Of a stretch of DNA of 64,000 nt, positions 41,250 through 52,280 are shown piece by piece. Numbering within the stretch: position 1 is the stretch's first letter; every line of letters begins with the position of its first letter. The notes beneath the pieces are model-generated. The model saw only the letters and a program-made list of their open reading frames with translations, made no database searches and was not told the DNA's origin. Made by a program: the position numbers and the translations under genes. The stretch is taken from contig JAVLUZ010000151.1 in assembly GCA_036768485.1 (NCBI GenBank), positions 350,001-414,000 of the forward strand, given 5' to 3'. This stretch comes from Mermis nigrescens. Its lineage: Eukaryota; Nematoda; Enoplea; Mermithida; Mermithidae.

Positions 41250-42527
41250 CAGTTGCCATATACTAATTTAATCTGACAACAAACGCTACTGCGCTTTCTG
41301 TATGAATTGAATAATAAGTAAACAAACATTAGAAAGCTAATTTTGTTTTCAATGAGCAGAAAACAATGCGAAGTTGTCAGAAAGTAAATTATTTTGTGCT
41401 GGAAACCTTTAAACAAATAGACGAGGAAAATGCATAACCATTTAGATTACAAGAAGATTGACTGTGATGTGTTTGAATCGCGCAGTTGGGGCTAAATAAA
41501 CAGTAAACATAATACTCAGCGTTAAGCGCCAAAAATTTCTTGGGATTTTTGCTGAAAAATACGTTAAAAATGCATAAAAATTACCACACTTTTGCTCTAA
41601 AAGGACTTTGTATCCGTGTGGTGTTAAAAACCGTGCTCCAACCAATTTTTCGTTTTCCGTTTGCTGTAGGCCAGGAATCAAAAAACAGCAGAAGCCAGAG
41701 CCAGAACCGGAGCTCCGGTCGATCCCTAATAAACATTGACAAAAATTCACGAATTCATTAGGGTCCAGTTTCGACCTTACGACTCACATGTTGAGAAATC
41801 AACCGTGAACTTAATTTAATCATAGATTTTTATGTCTGACTACGAAATTGAGCATATAATTTTGATTTATTTGCAATTATTCTGTTTCATCGAAAATTTC
41901 TTGCAAAGAAGTGCTGGAAATGCTTTTATTATTGCGTATACTAATTTTTTACCATATCCGAGCAGGCCCTTTCCCAAAACGGACCGCCTTCTCTCCAAAA
42001 TAAAATTTTTTTCGAATCCACAAGTATCTCCCGGAAGAAAAAATGATAAATTCCTGAATCGCGTCTAAAACATCGCCAAAACAGCTTTTTGAGGCAATTT
42101 TGAGCAGAAAACGCAAATATTTTAGGCGCTTCGCGCTGAATTTATTGTTTATAGTGTATACAGTCCTGGTCTTATAAACTGCTCAAAATCACTCAAATTT
42201 GAGTTAGACATCGAGAGCATGTCAATTTTTCCGGCGCTTCGCGCAGGATTCGTTTTTCTGGTGTAGTTTTTATCTTCTACATTGCTCAAAATCGATCAAT
42301 TTAAAGATATGATATGAAAAACATGAAGTTTTTTCTTATCGTTTATCTATAGCTTTTGTCTTCTATTCGATCAAAACTGCTCAAATTTGATTTATGACAT
42401 GAATGACATAAATTTTATCCCGGCGCAAATTTTCGTTCATGTATAATTTCTGTCTTCAAGCCCGCTCAAAACCACTCAAATTTGAGTTAGACATGAAGAA
42501 AATAATAAATTTTTTAGCACTCTGCAC

Positions 42528-42955
42528 CAGTGTTTTTGTTTTGTACAAGGTCCGTTTGTACATGTACAAAGATGGTTCCTAAAAGTCTTTGTACATTTTG
42601 TACACACAAATTTTTGGGTACTATTATATGGTACAGTAGCGATTTTAGTGTGGCAAAAACAGACTAATTCAACCCTTGGTAGTGTCTCATTTCTGGGTTT
42701 CTGAGGGCAATAATCACTGATAATCGTCTCAAAACGGCGAAATTTGATATTTTTCCTTTCAAAATTCAATTTCTGACATTATAAAGATACAATACACAAT
42801 TACTCATTTCGGCGCTAAGTGCCGAAAATTTTTACGAATTTCAAACCTTTTTTGCAGTTTTTGCCTTTCCAAAAATCTTTGTACGTGTACAAAGACGGTC
42901 CCAAAAGGATTTGTACATCGGGAAAAATCTTTACCGAATACAAAAAAACCGTGCA
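42528..42955 (-). mobile_element. MITE family A copy
   Basis: A 428-bp copy running cagtgtttttgttttgta to accgtgca with TSD ctctgcac/gtctgcac (42520-42527, 42956-42963). It contains the same palindromic block but has lost one of the two GC hairpins. Confidence 0.78.
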
Positions 42956-43129
42956 GTCTGCACCGAATTATCCATTTCCTTTTTTGTTTTTCTTAGCAAA
43001 ACACAAACATTAAATAAAAAGTCAAAAGTTAAGAAATTGTTTGTCGATGGAATGGTAAGAAATCACTTGTACAGATAGTTTAAACGATGGAGATTTGTTT
43101 TGTATGATAATAAAATGAAGTGAAAATTT

Positions 43130-43292
43130 TTTGAAATTTTTTAAACAGTTTTTCTTCGCCATTGTGTAGAGCTCGCCAAGATACGGAAAAATGCCTTCAT
43201 TTCAGCCCATCTCCAAATAATTCTCGAGATATCTGACTTAAAAAATTTCCGCCCCCCTTCCGCCGAAATAAAATCCTGAATATGGACCAGTA
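43130..43292 (-). mobile_element. MITE family F end fragment
   Basis: Reverse orientation. It shows agctcgccaagatacgg, tctcgagatatctgac and aaaatcctgaatatggacc, matching the 5' end of the copy at 25342. Confidence 0.55.
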
Positions 43293-44014
43293 TCCGAGTA
43301 TCCAAAAATTAGGCAACCTTTTTCGAAAAGTGACCAACCAACCTAAAAATTGGATGCTACCGCGGCGAAGCTCTGGCCATTTCCCAGGTATGCTTCCAGG
43401 GCATTTAGCACAATATTGGTACAAGAAGCAACATATCCAGACGCCTTTCAATGACATCATCGCCGAAATTGCAAGACAGTTTCCCCTTATTTAGTTCATT
43501 TTTCTTTAACTTATCTCGCAATAATTAACGATATAATTTTTTCAGCGATAAAAACAAAACAACAAAAAAACCAAAAAACAGAAGAAAAACAACAAAAAAA
43601 TTTATCGAGATGGTGTGGGGACACACGAAGGAAGCTGGATGTCTTCCTATCCATAAAAAACTAATTTAGGTGAGGTGGAGACATGCTACACCTAGGTGGA
43701 TGCATTTTTAGAAAGGTAGAGACATACTACACCAATACCCAGATATAAATCTAAGCGAATTAATCTATCTATACAATCTAAATTTATATTTTATCCAGAA
43801 CTAAGCCTTAGGCTCTGAAAAGAGAGAAAAAGACATTATAGGATAAAGGCACGAAGCGCTCAAATCTTCTAAATTTTCTCGCTGTTAACTAAAATTGTAG
43901 CTTTAACGAGATATGTACGCAAAACACGAATTATATCTGTCGCAAGCTTTAAAGAAAAATCGGTTTTTTTATGTTTTTAAGCTCAAAATCTTGATGTTAT
44001 GTACAGACATGCAC

Positions 44015-44350
44015 AGCCGGTGGCGTAGCTGGACCTGATTTGGGAGGGGGCGAGAATTTTGAAGTTGGATTATTCGACAACTACTTATGGATAGGCAAGA
44101 GTAACTATTTTTGAGCTTCTCTCAACGAGATCTACGCATTGGAGAAGAATATATTAAAAAAATTAATTTTCGTTATAATTCTTTAACATACATGTTGTAT
44201 ATAAAAAATAAGGCGCGATGCTTCCAGAAATTTTAAGCATATTACCTCAAAAAGTACGCTAGAATCTATTCTAGTAGTCTTTAAGATAAGCTTTTAAATA
44301 TCTCCGATTTTTTTCCTTGTTAAAAATATTCAAAACTCCAAAATTTTGGG
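44015..44350 (+). mobile_element. MITE family F-like fragment
   Basis: Contains gtggcgtagctggacc, ggcgagaattttgaag and tctcaacgagatctacgcat, matching the family F 5' part. The 3' end is decayed. Confidence 0.5.
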
Positions 44351-44716
44351 AGACTAGTCCCACAGCCCCTTGCCTCCCCAGCCCCTTGCCACCCCCAGCA
44401 ACATCACTGTGCATAGCACGCAAATTATTGGAGGGTGAAATCGGAAACTTATTTTTTGGTTCAAAAATGGTGGGCCGGACACGCATCAAAGACATCAATT
44501 TTTAGTGTTTCTGACGATGCCATATCTTTCTAGAACGTAAAAGCATAAAAATAAAATATAATAAAAATAAACAAAAACATCTGAATAAATGATAAAATAT
44601 AGTCAAAAATGAATTTGTGGCGCCAAGCGCCGAAATTTTGACACTCTCAGGCTAGTTCATTTTCTATGAATTATTAACAAAATCGCAAATTCTGGGGAAT
44701 GAAAAGAAATTTGTAG

Positions 44717-44885
44717 GTTGGACCCGACCCGATACCTCTTGAGGTTGGGTCCGGGTCCGGGTCCAAACTTTTGGACAACCTTAGGTCCGGGTCCGGGTCT
44801 AAAGTTTTGGACCACCTCGGGTCCAAGCCCAAAAATTTTGGTCGGGTATAAGCCCGACCATTCAGGTCCGGGTCCGGGTGCCCAG
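44717..44885. repeat. ggtccgggtccggg-rich MITE
   Basis: A repetitive stretch of gggtccgggtccgggt and its reverse flanking a short centre. The two sides are inverted, so it can fold. No borders resolved. Confidence 0.55.
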
Positions 44886-46811
44886 CACACCCCTAGAAGA
44901 AGGGCAAGAGGATCCGCGAAGAAATTTTTGAATTTTTTTCAAACGCAGCTACATATGCGGTTGCGTAACGCTGTTCGACGACGATTTTTTGGAATAACCT
45001 CAAAAATTTAGTTTTGACGATTATTTTGACTTATTGGCAACAAAGAGCTACAAACTTTTTGCCACCATGAATAGTTTTCCTATATTCAAACGTTTCTGGT
45101 CAATAGAAATTCAAGAGTATACAGAAAATTCGTGCGCTTTATACAGATAGCGTTTTGAAAAAACTGCATGGCATGGCAACAGTCTACGAGATTAGTATCT
45201 CATGCGTTTTAAGTATTTTTCGATCATTCTGGCATGGAAATATCAGAAAATTTCCGCGTTTCGCACCAGTCCATTTTATGTATTCATTGATTGAGTTCAG
45301 AACCAAAATCGGACGATTTTAATAAGTTTAACGTTAAATAAAATTCAAGATTTTAGTAGGTGCTTATTTCGCATTTTGAAGCTCTACTCCGGACCTTGAT
45401 GGAGGGGGAGCGCTTGAGCGCGCCACTTTGACCCCCTGCCCCAGTGCTAAAAGAGAATGTTACCATTGCTATCTCTCCTACTTATCTAAGTTTCTACCCG
45501 AGTATTAAAACGCGCAATGTGTGCAGCCTTAATTGTGAAAAATTTTCAAATAAAACTTTATTTTTATACCTATTCATTTAGATTGAACTGATTGAACTGG
45601 ACTGAAATATTTTATTGTCAGTAGGACATTCACACAAACGGTAAAATACATAAGACGAAACGATGCGACGACAGAACAAAAGGTCACAGGATGACGTGAA
45701 GTTCAAAAAAGGCAATATTTCACACCTAGAATACATTTTTTAAGGTTTTAATCTATATTAAAAATAATGAATTTTTCGGACCACACTGAGAAAATCTTGT
45801 CCTGGCTACGCCTAACCCGGTCCATTACATGTTTTTTGGCTAATAATTCTCCCGACTTGATCCTGACTTCTTGTTTAGGCTTAGTGAGTGCAAAACGGAA
45901 ATTCAGGATTGCGCACTAATTTTTTGTAAACGTTTCTTGTGTGATGTTGTTTACCGAATTTTATTTTCCGTTTTTTCCGCTTTTCAGTCTATTTGCAACC
46001 GAAATTTTGAAAAATGGAAAAAAACGAGATTGGTTGGCATTTGTGTAAAATTTTCGTAATGCAACAATGCAATTTTTAGAGGTCAAATTTCAAAATTCTC
46101 CGCGCTTGCGCTGAATAGATTATATTTTATAAATTTTATTTCTTGTTATTGATGTTTAGGTCGCGTCGCGTCGAATGTAACACTTTTGTTGACAACTTGC
46201 TCTGGAACTATATTATGATTTAAAATCCTCATCTTCTGCACGGATTTTCGGACAATTTTTATAGTGCAAAAATGCATTTAGAGAAGTAAAAAGTCAATCG
46301 TATTATCTGTTACTGGTGTTTAGGTCGCTGCCGAGATCAGACGATTTCAGTGATGCGAAAATAGGTTTAAGAGAGGTAAAAATTTCAAAATTTTCAGGCG
46401 CTTCGCCTCGCGATAAAAAAAATTTTGGCAGCATAAAAACCTTATTGCAACACAAAAAAACTTTCGCTACTACTATGCATTAGATCGTCCTACTCATTTT
46501 ATTCAAGTAACTTGAAAATGTCGAGCAAACACATAATGCTTCTGGAGAATCTACGCCATCTTTTTGAAAAATGTGCGCATCTACGATTTTGATCTAAGAC
46601 CAGTCATGCCAGTTTTTCCAGTAGTGAATATTAGTATTGTAGCTCGAGCATCCAGAGAGCCCAACGAGAAAAAGCATAACAAATAATAACAAGATTAATG
46701 GTATGACTTAAATAAGTAAAATGCTGAGGTCACTTTCGCTGACTGGCCTAGTTTTTATGAAGGCACACACCAGAAGAAAATGCTCAAGGTTTTTCACGGA
46801 ATATGCCGAAT
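44886..46811. other. Degenerate repeat region
   Basis: Contains decayed hAT-like remnants (agcgcttgagcgcgccactt near 45410; ctggctacgcctaaccc near 45805) and a segment at 46140-46420 with gatgtttaggtcgcgtcgcg. The latter recurs in diverged form at about 48330-48500, on the other side of the fold-back element. No exon recognised. Confidence 0.5.
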
Positions 46812-46929
46812 GTGAGGATGGCACTGATTATTGGCCAATGTTGGCCCCGAATTTTTCGTTAAAGGCCAATATTGGCCAATAACGCGTGCATTAGGGGCCA
46901 ATATTTGCAAGATTTAAATTTCTTAAAAA

Positions 46930-47008
46930 GCTTCACATCTGTGGGTTTTGAACCCCGTACTTTCATGTTGGTAAACTCACTCGCGTTCACTGCGCCATAG
47001 CAAAATTG
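46930..47008 (-). repeat. tRNA-like (Val-type) sequence in the left arm of the fold-back element
   Basis: The minus strand reads tatggcgcagtgaacgcg (box A-like), an anticodon region taccaacatgaaagtac, and ggggttcaaaaccc (box B-like). The right arm has the mirrored copy at 47897-47966. Pairing is decayed, so this is tRNA-derived rather than a tRNA gene. Confidence 0.5.
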
Positions 47009-47326
47009 TGATTAAGATTCTGAAGAATGATACTAATGCTATCTGTTATATACAGTATACGCATTCACTATTTTTTGTTTGTGAGAGATTGCTTATCCTA
47101 TCTTTTATGCCTTTGTAGTTTGAATTGTATGGTAGGTATTTCTAATTGTTGTTGGTTTGCCTTACGTATTGCAAAATCCTACATATGTACCTACATAAAT
47201 ACATATGTACGTACATGTGTTCATAAATATTCTAATGCCATGTCAGTATGCGATTTCAAATAGATAGGTAGAGGTTACCTACATATGTAGCAGGACAATA
47301 GGTATGTATAAAGGTACCAATGCAAC

Positions 47327-47572
47327 TATAGTGTGTTTCATTTGATCGAGGGTTTTTTGAAAATTTTAAAGTGGCTACAAAAGTGTTTTATACTAATGCA
47401 ACAGCAAATAGTTATATTCTACAGAATAACGAGTTGCATTATAATCTTTGATACTGCTAAGAGGCAAGACTGCATCATATAAGTATGTACTTATAGGTCA
47501 CTTTTGTAGCCTGGTCTATGCGGACTATGTAAATTCAGCGGAAAAGCTTTCCAATAAACGAAACAGACTATA
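47327..47572. mobile_element. TA-type MITE nested in the loop of the fold-back element
   Basis: 246 bp with ends tatagtgtgtttcatttg and cgaaacagactata, homologous to 33865-34090 (aagtggctacaaaag shared). Confidence 0.72.
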
Positions 47573-48085
47573 CTTAATTATGGTCATACAGATTCGGTGT
47601 GTGATATCTTACACTTTACGGTAGGTTGAAATTCTCTTTAACATTTACTTGAATGTAAATAGTATTTTTCCAGCAGGTTCTAATTTTTCTGCATAGTATT
47701 TTTATCATTATTTACTGCATTTTTATTACATAATGTGTGTTCTTCACTTGCTTTTCTCTTTCTCTCCTCTAGTCGTCCATTCCAAAATTCACTGAGTAAG
47801 ATGAGCAATCTGTTTCTTACAAACATAGCAACTGCGTATACTGTATATAAGAGATAGCATTAGTATTATTCTTCTGATTTCTGATCACAATTTTGGTATG
47901 GCGCATTGTGCACGCGTGAGTTTACCAACACGAAAGTACGGGGTTCGAAACTCACGGATGCGAAGCTTTTTAAGAATTTTAAATCTTGCAAATATTGACC
48001 CCTAATGCACTCTTTATTGGCCAATATTGGCCTTTAACGAAAAAATTCGGGGCCAACATTGGCCAATAATCAGTGCCGTGAGGAT

Positions 48086-49424
48086 AAATGTGTAGAACGT
48101 TAAGAACACATTCATGAATAAGTTGAATGCTAAACAAAATGTAAGGATGAAAATACTGAATGTGAGGTAAAATATACACTATTTGTCAACCAAAATTTTA
48201 GGAAATGGAAAAATTTTTTGGGCTTTATTGGCATTTGTGGAAAATTTTTGTAATGTTAGAATGCGTTTTAGAGAGGTCTTCAAAAGATTTTCTCGGCGCT
48301 TCGCGCCGGATTGATTTAATTCTTACTTCTTATTAATCTTCGAGCCGCGCCGCGCCAATGCAGCGTTTTTATCGACAATCTGAGTATAGAACTTCACTAT
48401 GATTGAAAATCCTTATTTTCTGCATGGATTTGGCTAGTTTTTATAATGCAAAAATGCGTTTTAGAGAGCTAAAATTTCAAAATTTTCAGGCGCTTCGTGC
48501 TATTTGATAAATTATAATTTTTATTGTCAAAAGCGACTTCAGAATTGGCTAAAATGCTTTACTGAAGAAAGGAAATTCAAGTTTCAACAGAAATAACATA
48601 TACTGATCGTGATATTTCTAGTAGAGCGCGGAATTTCGATACAAAAGTGCATCAAAGACCTCTATTACATGTGTACATAGGATTTTCTACTTAAAAAACC
48701 GATTTTTCAGCAAAGGCGCTCTATTTTTAATGTTTTTAGACATACCAAAAAACGTGGAAAAAGGTGGAAAAAGTGGAGAAAATTTTGGGTCTGGTCTATA
48801 ATGTCAACCAAATCGCTGGGAAAAAACGGTGCTTGGGAGATTTTACTATAATATTCAGTTTTATGAATAATCTCAAGAAACACATAAAATGTCCACTCAG
48901 GCTACGCTTCTCGTGAATTGTGTTGATTATGGCATTTTTGCGTAAAGGGCTAATATTGAGAACAAGGTGACCTTCTAGAAATTAACTTTTCATGGATGAT
49001 TTAATCTAATTATAGGGTCATGGAAATCAAATCTGGAAGAATTTGGTGTCGGTCGGCATTATTGACCGAATAACAAGGCTGCTGAACTTCATGTGTCTAA
49101 GGATAACAAATTAATTAAGACGAACTGGGCTATTCTCAATATTAGCCGTTTTTACTTCTATTATACTTAGGCTTAGGATTAGTATATCTGGAAAGGTGTT
49201 TAAAGCTGCTTAGGTCGAGGTCGCTCCAGCTCAGGTCGATGTATAGATGCTTAGGTTGATGTATAGATGCTTAGGTCGATGTTTAGATGATTAGATGTTG
49301 AAATCTCAAATTTTGAAAAAACGTGATTTTATGCCTTTTCAAGTACTAATCTATATCGTAGATGTTGAAAACACATGGTTTTCCGACAGTTTTTTCGACT
49401 TCTAAGTTAAAGATTATTGTTTGA
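48086..49424. other. Gene-free stretch between fold-back element and LINE
   Basis: Left part repeats sequence of 46.1-46.4 kb, with two GC hairpins (ggcgcttcgcgccgg near 48295; ggcgcttcgtgc near 48490). At 49200-49300 a short tandem motif atgcttaggtcgatgtatag repeats three to four times. No exon recognised. Confidence 0.5.
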
Positions 49425-49593
49425 AAACAACAACAACAACAACAACAACAACAATTTATTCGCTAAGTCAAAAGAAAATATTAACATACATGGATAGGAC
49501 GAATGAACGAAAATGAAAATACATGAAAGACAAAACAAATTAAGTATGACGAAGCAGGGTAAACGTAAAGGCAATAGAAAAAACTGCTCTTAC

Positions 49594-50637
49594 TTACGCC
49601 CCTTTAAGGAATTTAGAAAGGTTTAATCTTTTAAGTTTAGTCAGAAAAACGTGTCTATTTGGAGCACTTATAATCTGTTCAGGTAGAGAGTTCCAGATAG
49701 GAATTATTCGATTACAAAAATCAAATTTTCTGCAATTTTTATTTACATGATTGACGAGAAGTTTACAAGAATTTGCTGCTCGATTAGAATTTAAATTAAT
49801 TGTGAAGAAATCCTTGAAAGGAAGAGCTTTACATTTGATAATAGAAAAGGCTAATGTTAGGTCGTTATGGAGGCGTCTTAGCTCAAGAGTGACCAGACCA
49901 AGTTCGTGTAATCTTTCAGCATATGTCAAATTTTTATCACTAAAAATTCGTTTCGTAAACCTTCTTTGAACCCGTTCGACGGAGGTGATATCACACAGCA
50001 GGTAAGGACTCCACAAAACACAGCAAAATTCAAGCACTGGTCGAACGTAAGTAATGAAGGCCTTAACAAGTAATAATCTATCTTTAGAAATAAAACTACG
50101 CAAGATCAGATTGCTTAACTGCATGCCTTTTTTCACAATATATTCACAATGAGATCTGGACGATAAATTAGAATTCAGAAAAACACCCAAATCTTTTACA
50201 CAAAGTGTGTCAGTAGAAAGATAGAAATCATTTATGTGATAAGAATGCCTAGGGTTTGAACTACCCAGATATAGAACTAAACATTTATTAACTGATATTT
50301 TTAATTGCCATGTATTGGCCCACTCATGCACATAATTTATGTCAGCTTGAAGTGTCATGAAATTGGATGATAGATTCCAAAGTTTGATATCGTCAGCAAA
50401 CAAAGTAAAATTACTGTTTTGGCGCATTTCACATAAGTCGTTAATGAAGATTAAAAAAAGTGTGGGACCTAGTATACTACCCTGGGGCACGCCACTGGTA
50501 ACAGGAATGGAATCATATACAGAATTTTTAATTTTAACGACTTGGGATCTATTAGTCAAGAAATTTTCGATCCAATTAAAAGAGAGTTTGTTCAGTCCAT
50601 AAGATGCCAACTTAATTAGCAGTTTTTTGTGTGACAC
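49594..50637 (-). pseudogene. LINE reverse transcriptase, C-terminal open part (347 codons)
   Basis: The longest open frame in the window. It holds the RT palm motifs SGVPQGSILGPTLFLIFIND and FTLFADDIKLW with the catalytic DD pair, then the thumb and C-terminal region with YVRPVLEFCCVLWSP and VERVQRRFTKRIF, ending KFLKGA-stop. These last motifs are typical of CR1/jockey-type LINEs. The fingers region lies upstream in other frames because of frameshifts. Confidence 0.88.
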
Positions 50638-50693
50638 GGTATCAAAAGCCTTACAAAAGTCAATGTAGACAATGTCAACAGGAATTCCCTCAT

Positions 50694-51247
50694 CTAGAAA
50701 TTTGGTCCACTGATTTTTGCACTCAACAAGTTGTAACGCACATGATCTATTTTTTCTAAACCAAACTGTTTTTCACTTAGCAGATTTTGCTTCTCTAGAT
50801 AAGAAAGCAAGGACATGTTCATTATAGATTCCATTAATTTACAAGAAACACAACATAAGGAAATTGGACGATTGTTATCAACTGATGACATATCCCCTTT
50901 TTATGAACTGGGATCACAACAGCTTTACGCCAAAAATCGGGTATCTTTCCACTTTGATAAGAAACGTTGAAGATGGTTTCTAAAGGTGAGAGCAACACTG
51001 TTTTCAACTTTTTAATAAAATATGCACACAAGCCATCGGGGCCAAGCGACAAAGTGGGCTTAAGCCTACTTATGGATTCAGAAATAGTCAGAACATCAAA
51101 TTTTACAGAAAGAGGATGAGCATCACTTTTGACTCTGTTTGCGAAATGGGGAGAAACAAGATCGTCAATAACAAAATTACTCGCAAAAAAAGAGTTGTAA
51201 GCATTAGCTTTTTCAAAATCATTATCTATCATCCTACCATCACACAT
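50694..51247 (-). pseudogene. LINE RT fingers and connector in shifted frames
   Basis: Two overlapping open frames carry consecutive RT pieces: LGPDGLCAYFIKKLK and PVHKKG in one, then NNRPISLCCVSCKLMESIMN and EKQFGL in the next. The frame changes in an A/G run near 50900 and again near 50760. The order fits a single decayed RT gene. Confidence 0.82.
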
Positions 51248-51281
51248 TAATATTGAAGCTGACTTTGTCTTTCTTAACCGG

Positions 51282-52255
51282 TCATTTACGAAAGAATAAA
51301 AAATTTTTTACATTTCGAGAATTTAAAAGCTTACGTTCCTCCCTCGTGAAAAGATCTTTCAAAGCAAATTTAATTTCTTTAGTAATCTTCTTATACTTGC
51401 TTAAAATAACAGGGCAACGACTCTTTTTATACTTTTCCCAAAGTTCCTTTTTAATTACTTGCAATTTACGACACGACTTTGGCAGTGATTTTTTATGCAC
51501 AGTATGCTTAAAGGGAACGTATCGATATATAGCCTCATTAATTATGTCAAGAAAAACAACATAAAAATCCTTAATGCTAATGCAATGGGTAAAACAGAGG
51601 TGCCAATCGATAGAGGCTAAAAAAATCTCGATAGATGCATAGTCCGCTTTTCTAAAGTCATACTCAAGGGAAGTTTGGTTGGGTACTACAGACGCAGGTA
51701 AACTGAACTCAATGCTACAATGATCACTATTAGAGAAAGGTTCAGTAGTTAATACATTGAAGACAAGATTGCTGGAAGTACACAAAATTAGATCAAGAAT
51801 ATTTTCATCTCTATTTGGATCAAAAGATAATTGTATAAGACCAAGATTGACAAAACAATCATAAAAATACTTGTGTCACAGGGTTTCTATAAGCAGAAAT
51901 AATATTCAAATTCAAATCAGGCAAATTAAAATCACCTAGTAGGATACAGTTTTGAGCATTTTCGACATAATGTCCAAATAATTTACTTAACTTATTAGCG
52001 ATTTCTGAGTCATATTGGGGTGGACGATAACACATTATGAATCTGACAGATTTTTTACACAAGTGAAAATCACAAACTAATACTTCAGGACACAAGAATT
52101 CTTCCACAATAGAAACATTGTTGATTTTTAGGGACTTCTTGAAAAAGAGTGCGACACCTCCTCCCCTATAGCCACTTCTGTCACATCTGTGAACAGAATA
52201 AGTTGCATATGGACAAATAAGGCCATCAGAGGCATAGAAGCATTTTTTTGTAAAT
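51282..52255 (-). pseudogene. LINE apurinic-like endonuclease and spacer, frameshifted
   Basis: Frame one (about 52255-51859) reads YRGGGVALFFKKSLK, MCYRPPQYDSE and LLGDFNLPDLNLN, the exonuclease-endonuclease-phosphatase fold. A one-base shift near 51880 moves to a second frame, which contains NSDHCSIEFSLP (the SDH motif) and a basic linker (to 51282). The N-terminal catalytic part of the domain is missing. Confidence 0.82.
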
Positions 52256-52280
52256 TTGACAAGGTCACCTCATTCTCAAT

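Larger units (their letters stand above)
35476..43740. mobile_element. 8.3-kb TIR-bounded composite with internal minisatellite
   Basis: About 400-bp inverted repeats (35476-35880 and 43340-43740) start tgtattggtgtagtatgtct and face each other. The outer flanks carry the exact 8-bp duplication agatataa at 35468-35475 and 43741-43748, so the whole span behaves as one inserted unit. Inside are a 2-kb minisatellite and at least four other MITEs. A few degraded minisatellite units also lie next to the right TIR (43310-43350), so the array once filled more of the interior. No transposase frame was found. Confidence 0.75.
46820..48077. mobile_element. Fold-back hAT-like element with about 280-bp TIRs that contain tRNA-like boxes
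   Basis: The left arm from 46820 (ggcactgattattggccaat) and the right arm ending at 48077 are long inverted repeats, about 46820-47100 and 47796-48077. The flanks carry an exact 8-bp duplication gtgaggat at 46812-46819 and 48078-48085. Each arm holds a tRNA-like stretch with a box B (ggttcgaaac in the right arm). The loop carries a separate TA-type MITE at 47327-47572. No transposase is encoded. Confidence 0.82.
49426..52280 (-). mobile_element. CR1/jockey-like non-LTR retrotransposon, 5'-truncated and frameshifted
   Basis: Read on the minus strand the element runs endonuclease, reverse transcriptase, 3' UTR, then a TTG-repeat tail (AAC repeats at 49425-49454 on the plus strand). The endonuclease fragment includes RGGGVALFFKKSLK, MCYRPP and ILLGDFNLPDL. 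The RT has GVPQGSILGPTLFLIFINDL and LFADD. The 5' end is lost inside the endonuclease domain near 52280. At least four single-base frameshifts were seen, near 51880, 51290, 50900 and 50760, so it is inactive. No clear target duplication was found. Confidence 0.9.

Noticed and set aside
48950..48990. attgagaacaaggtgacctt resembling the sequence at the LINE 5' edge (52262-52290, reversed), as a possible target duplication
   Set aside because: It is not adjacent to the LINE 3' end at 49426 and is in opposite orientation.
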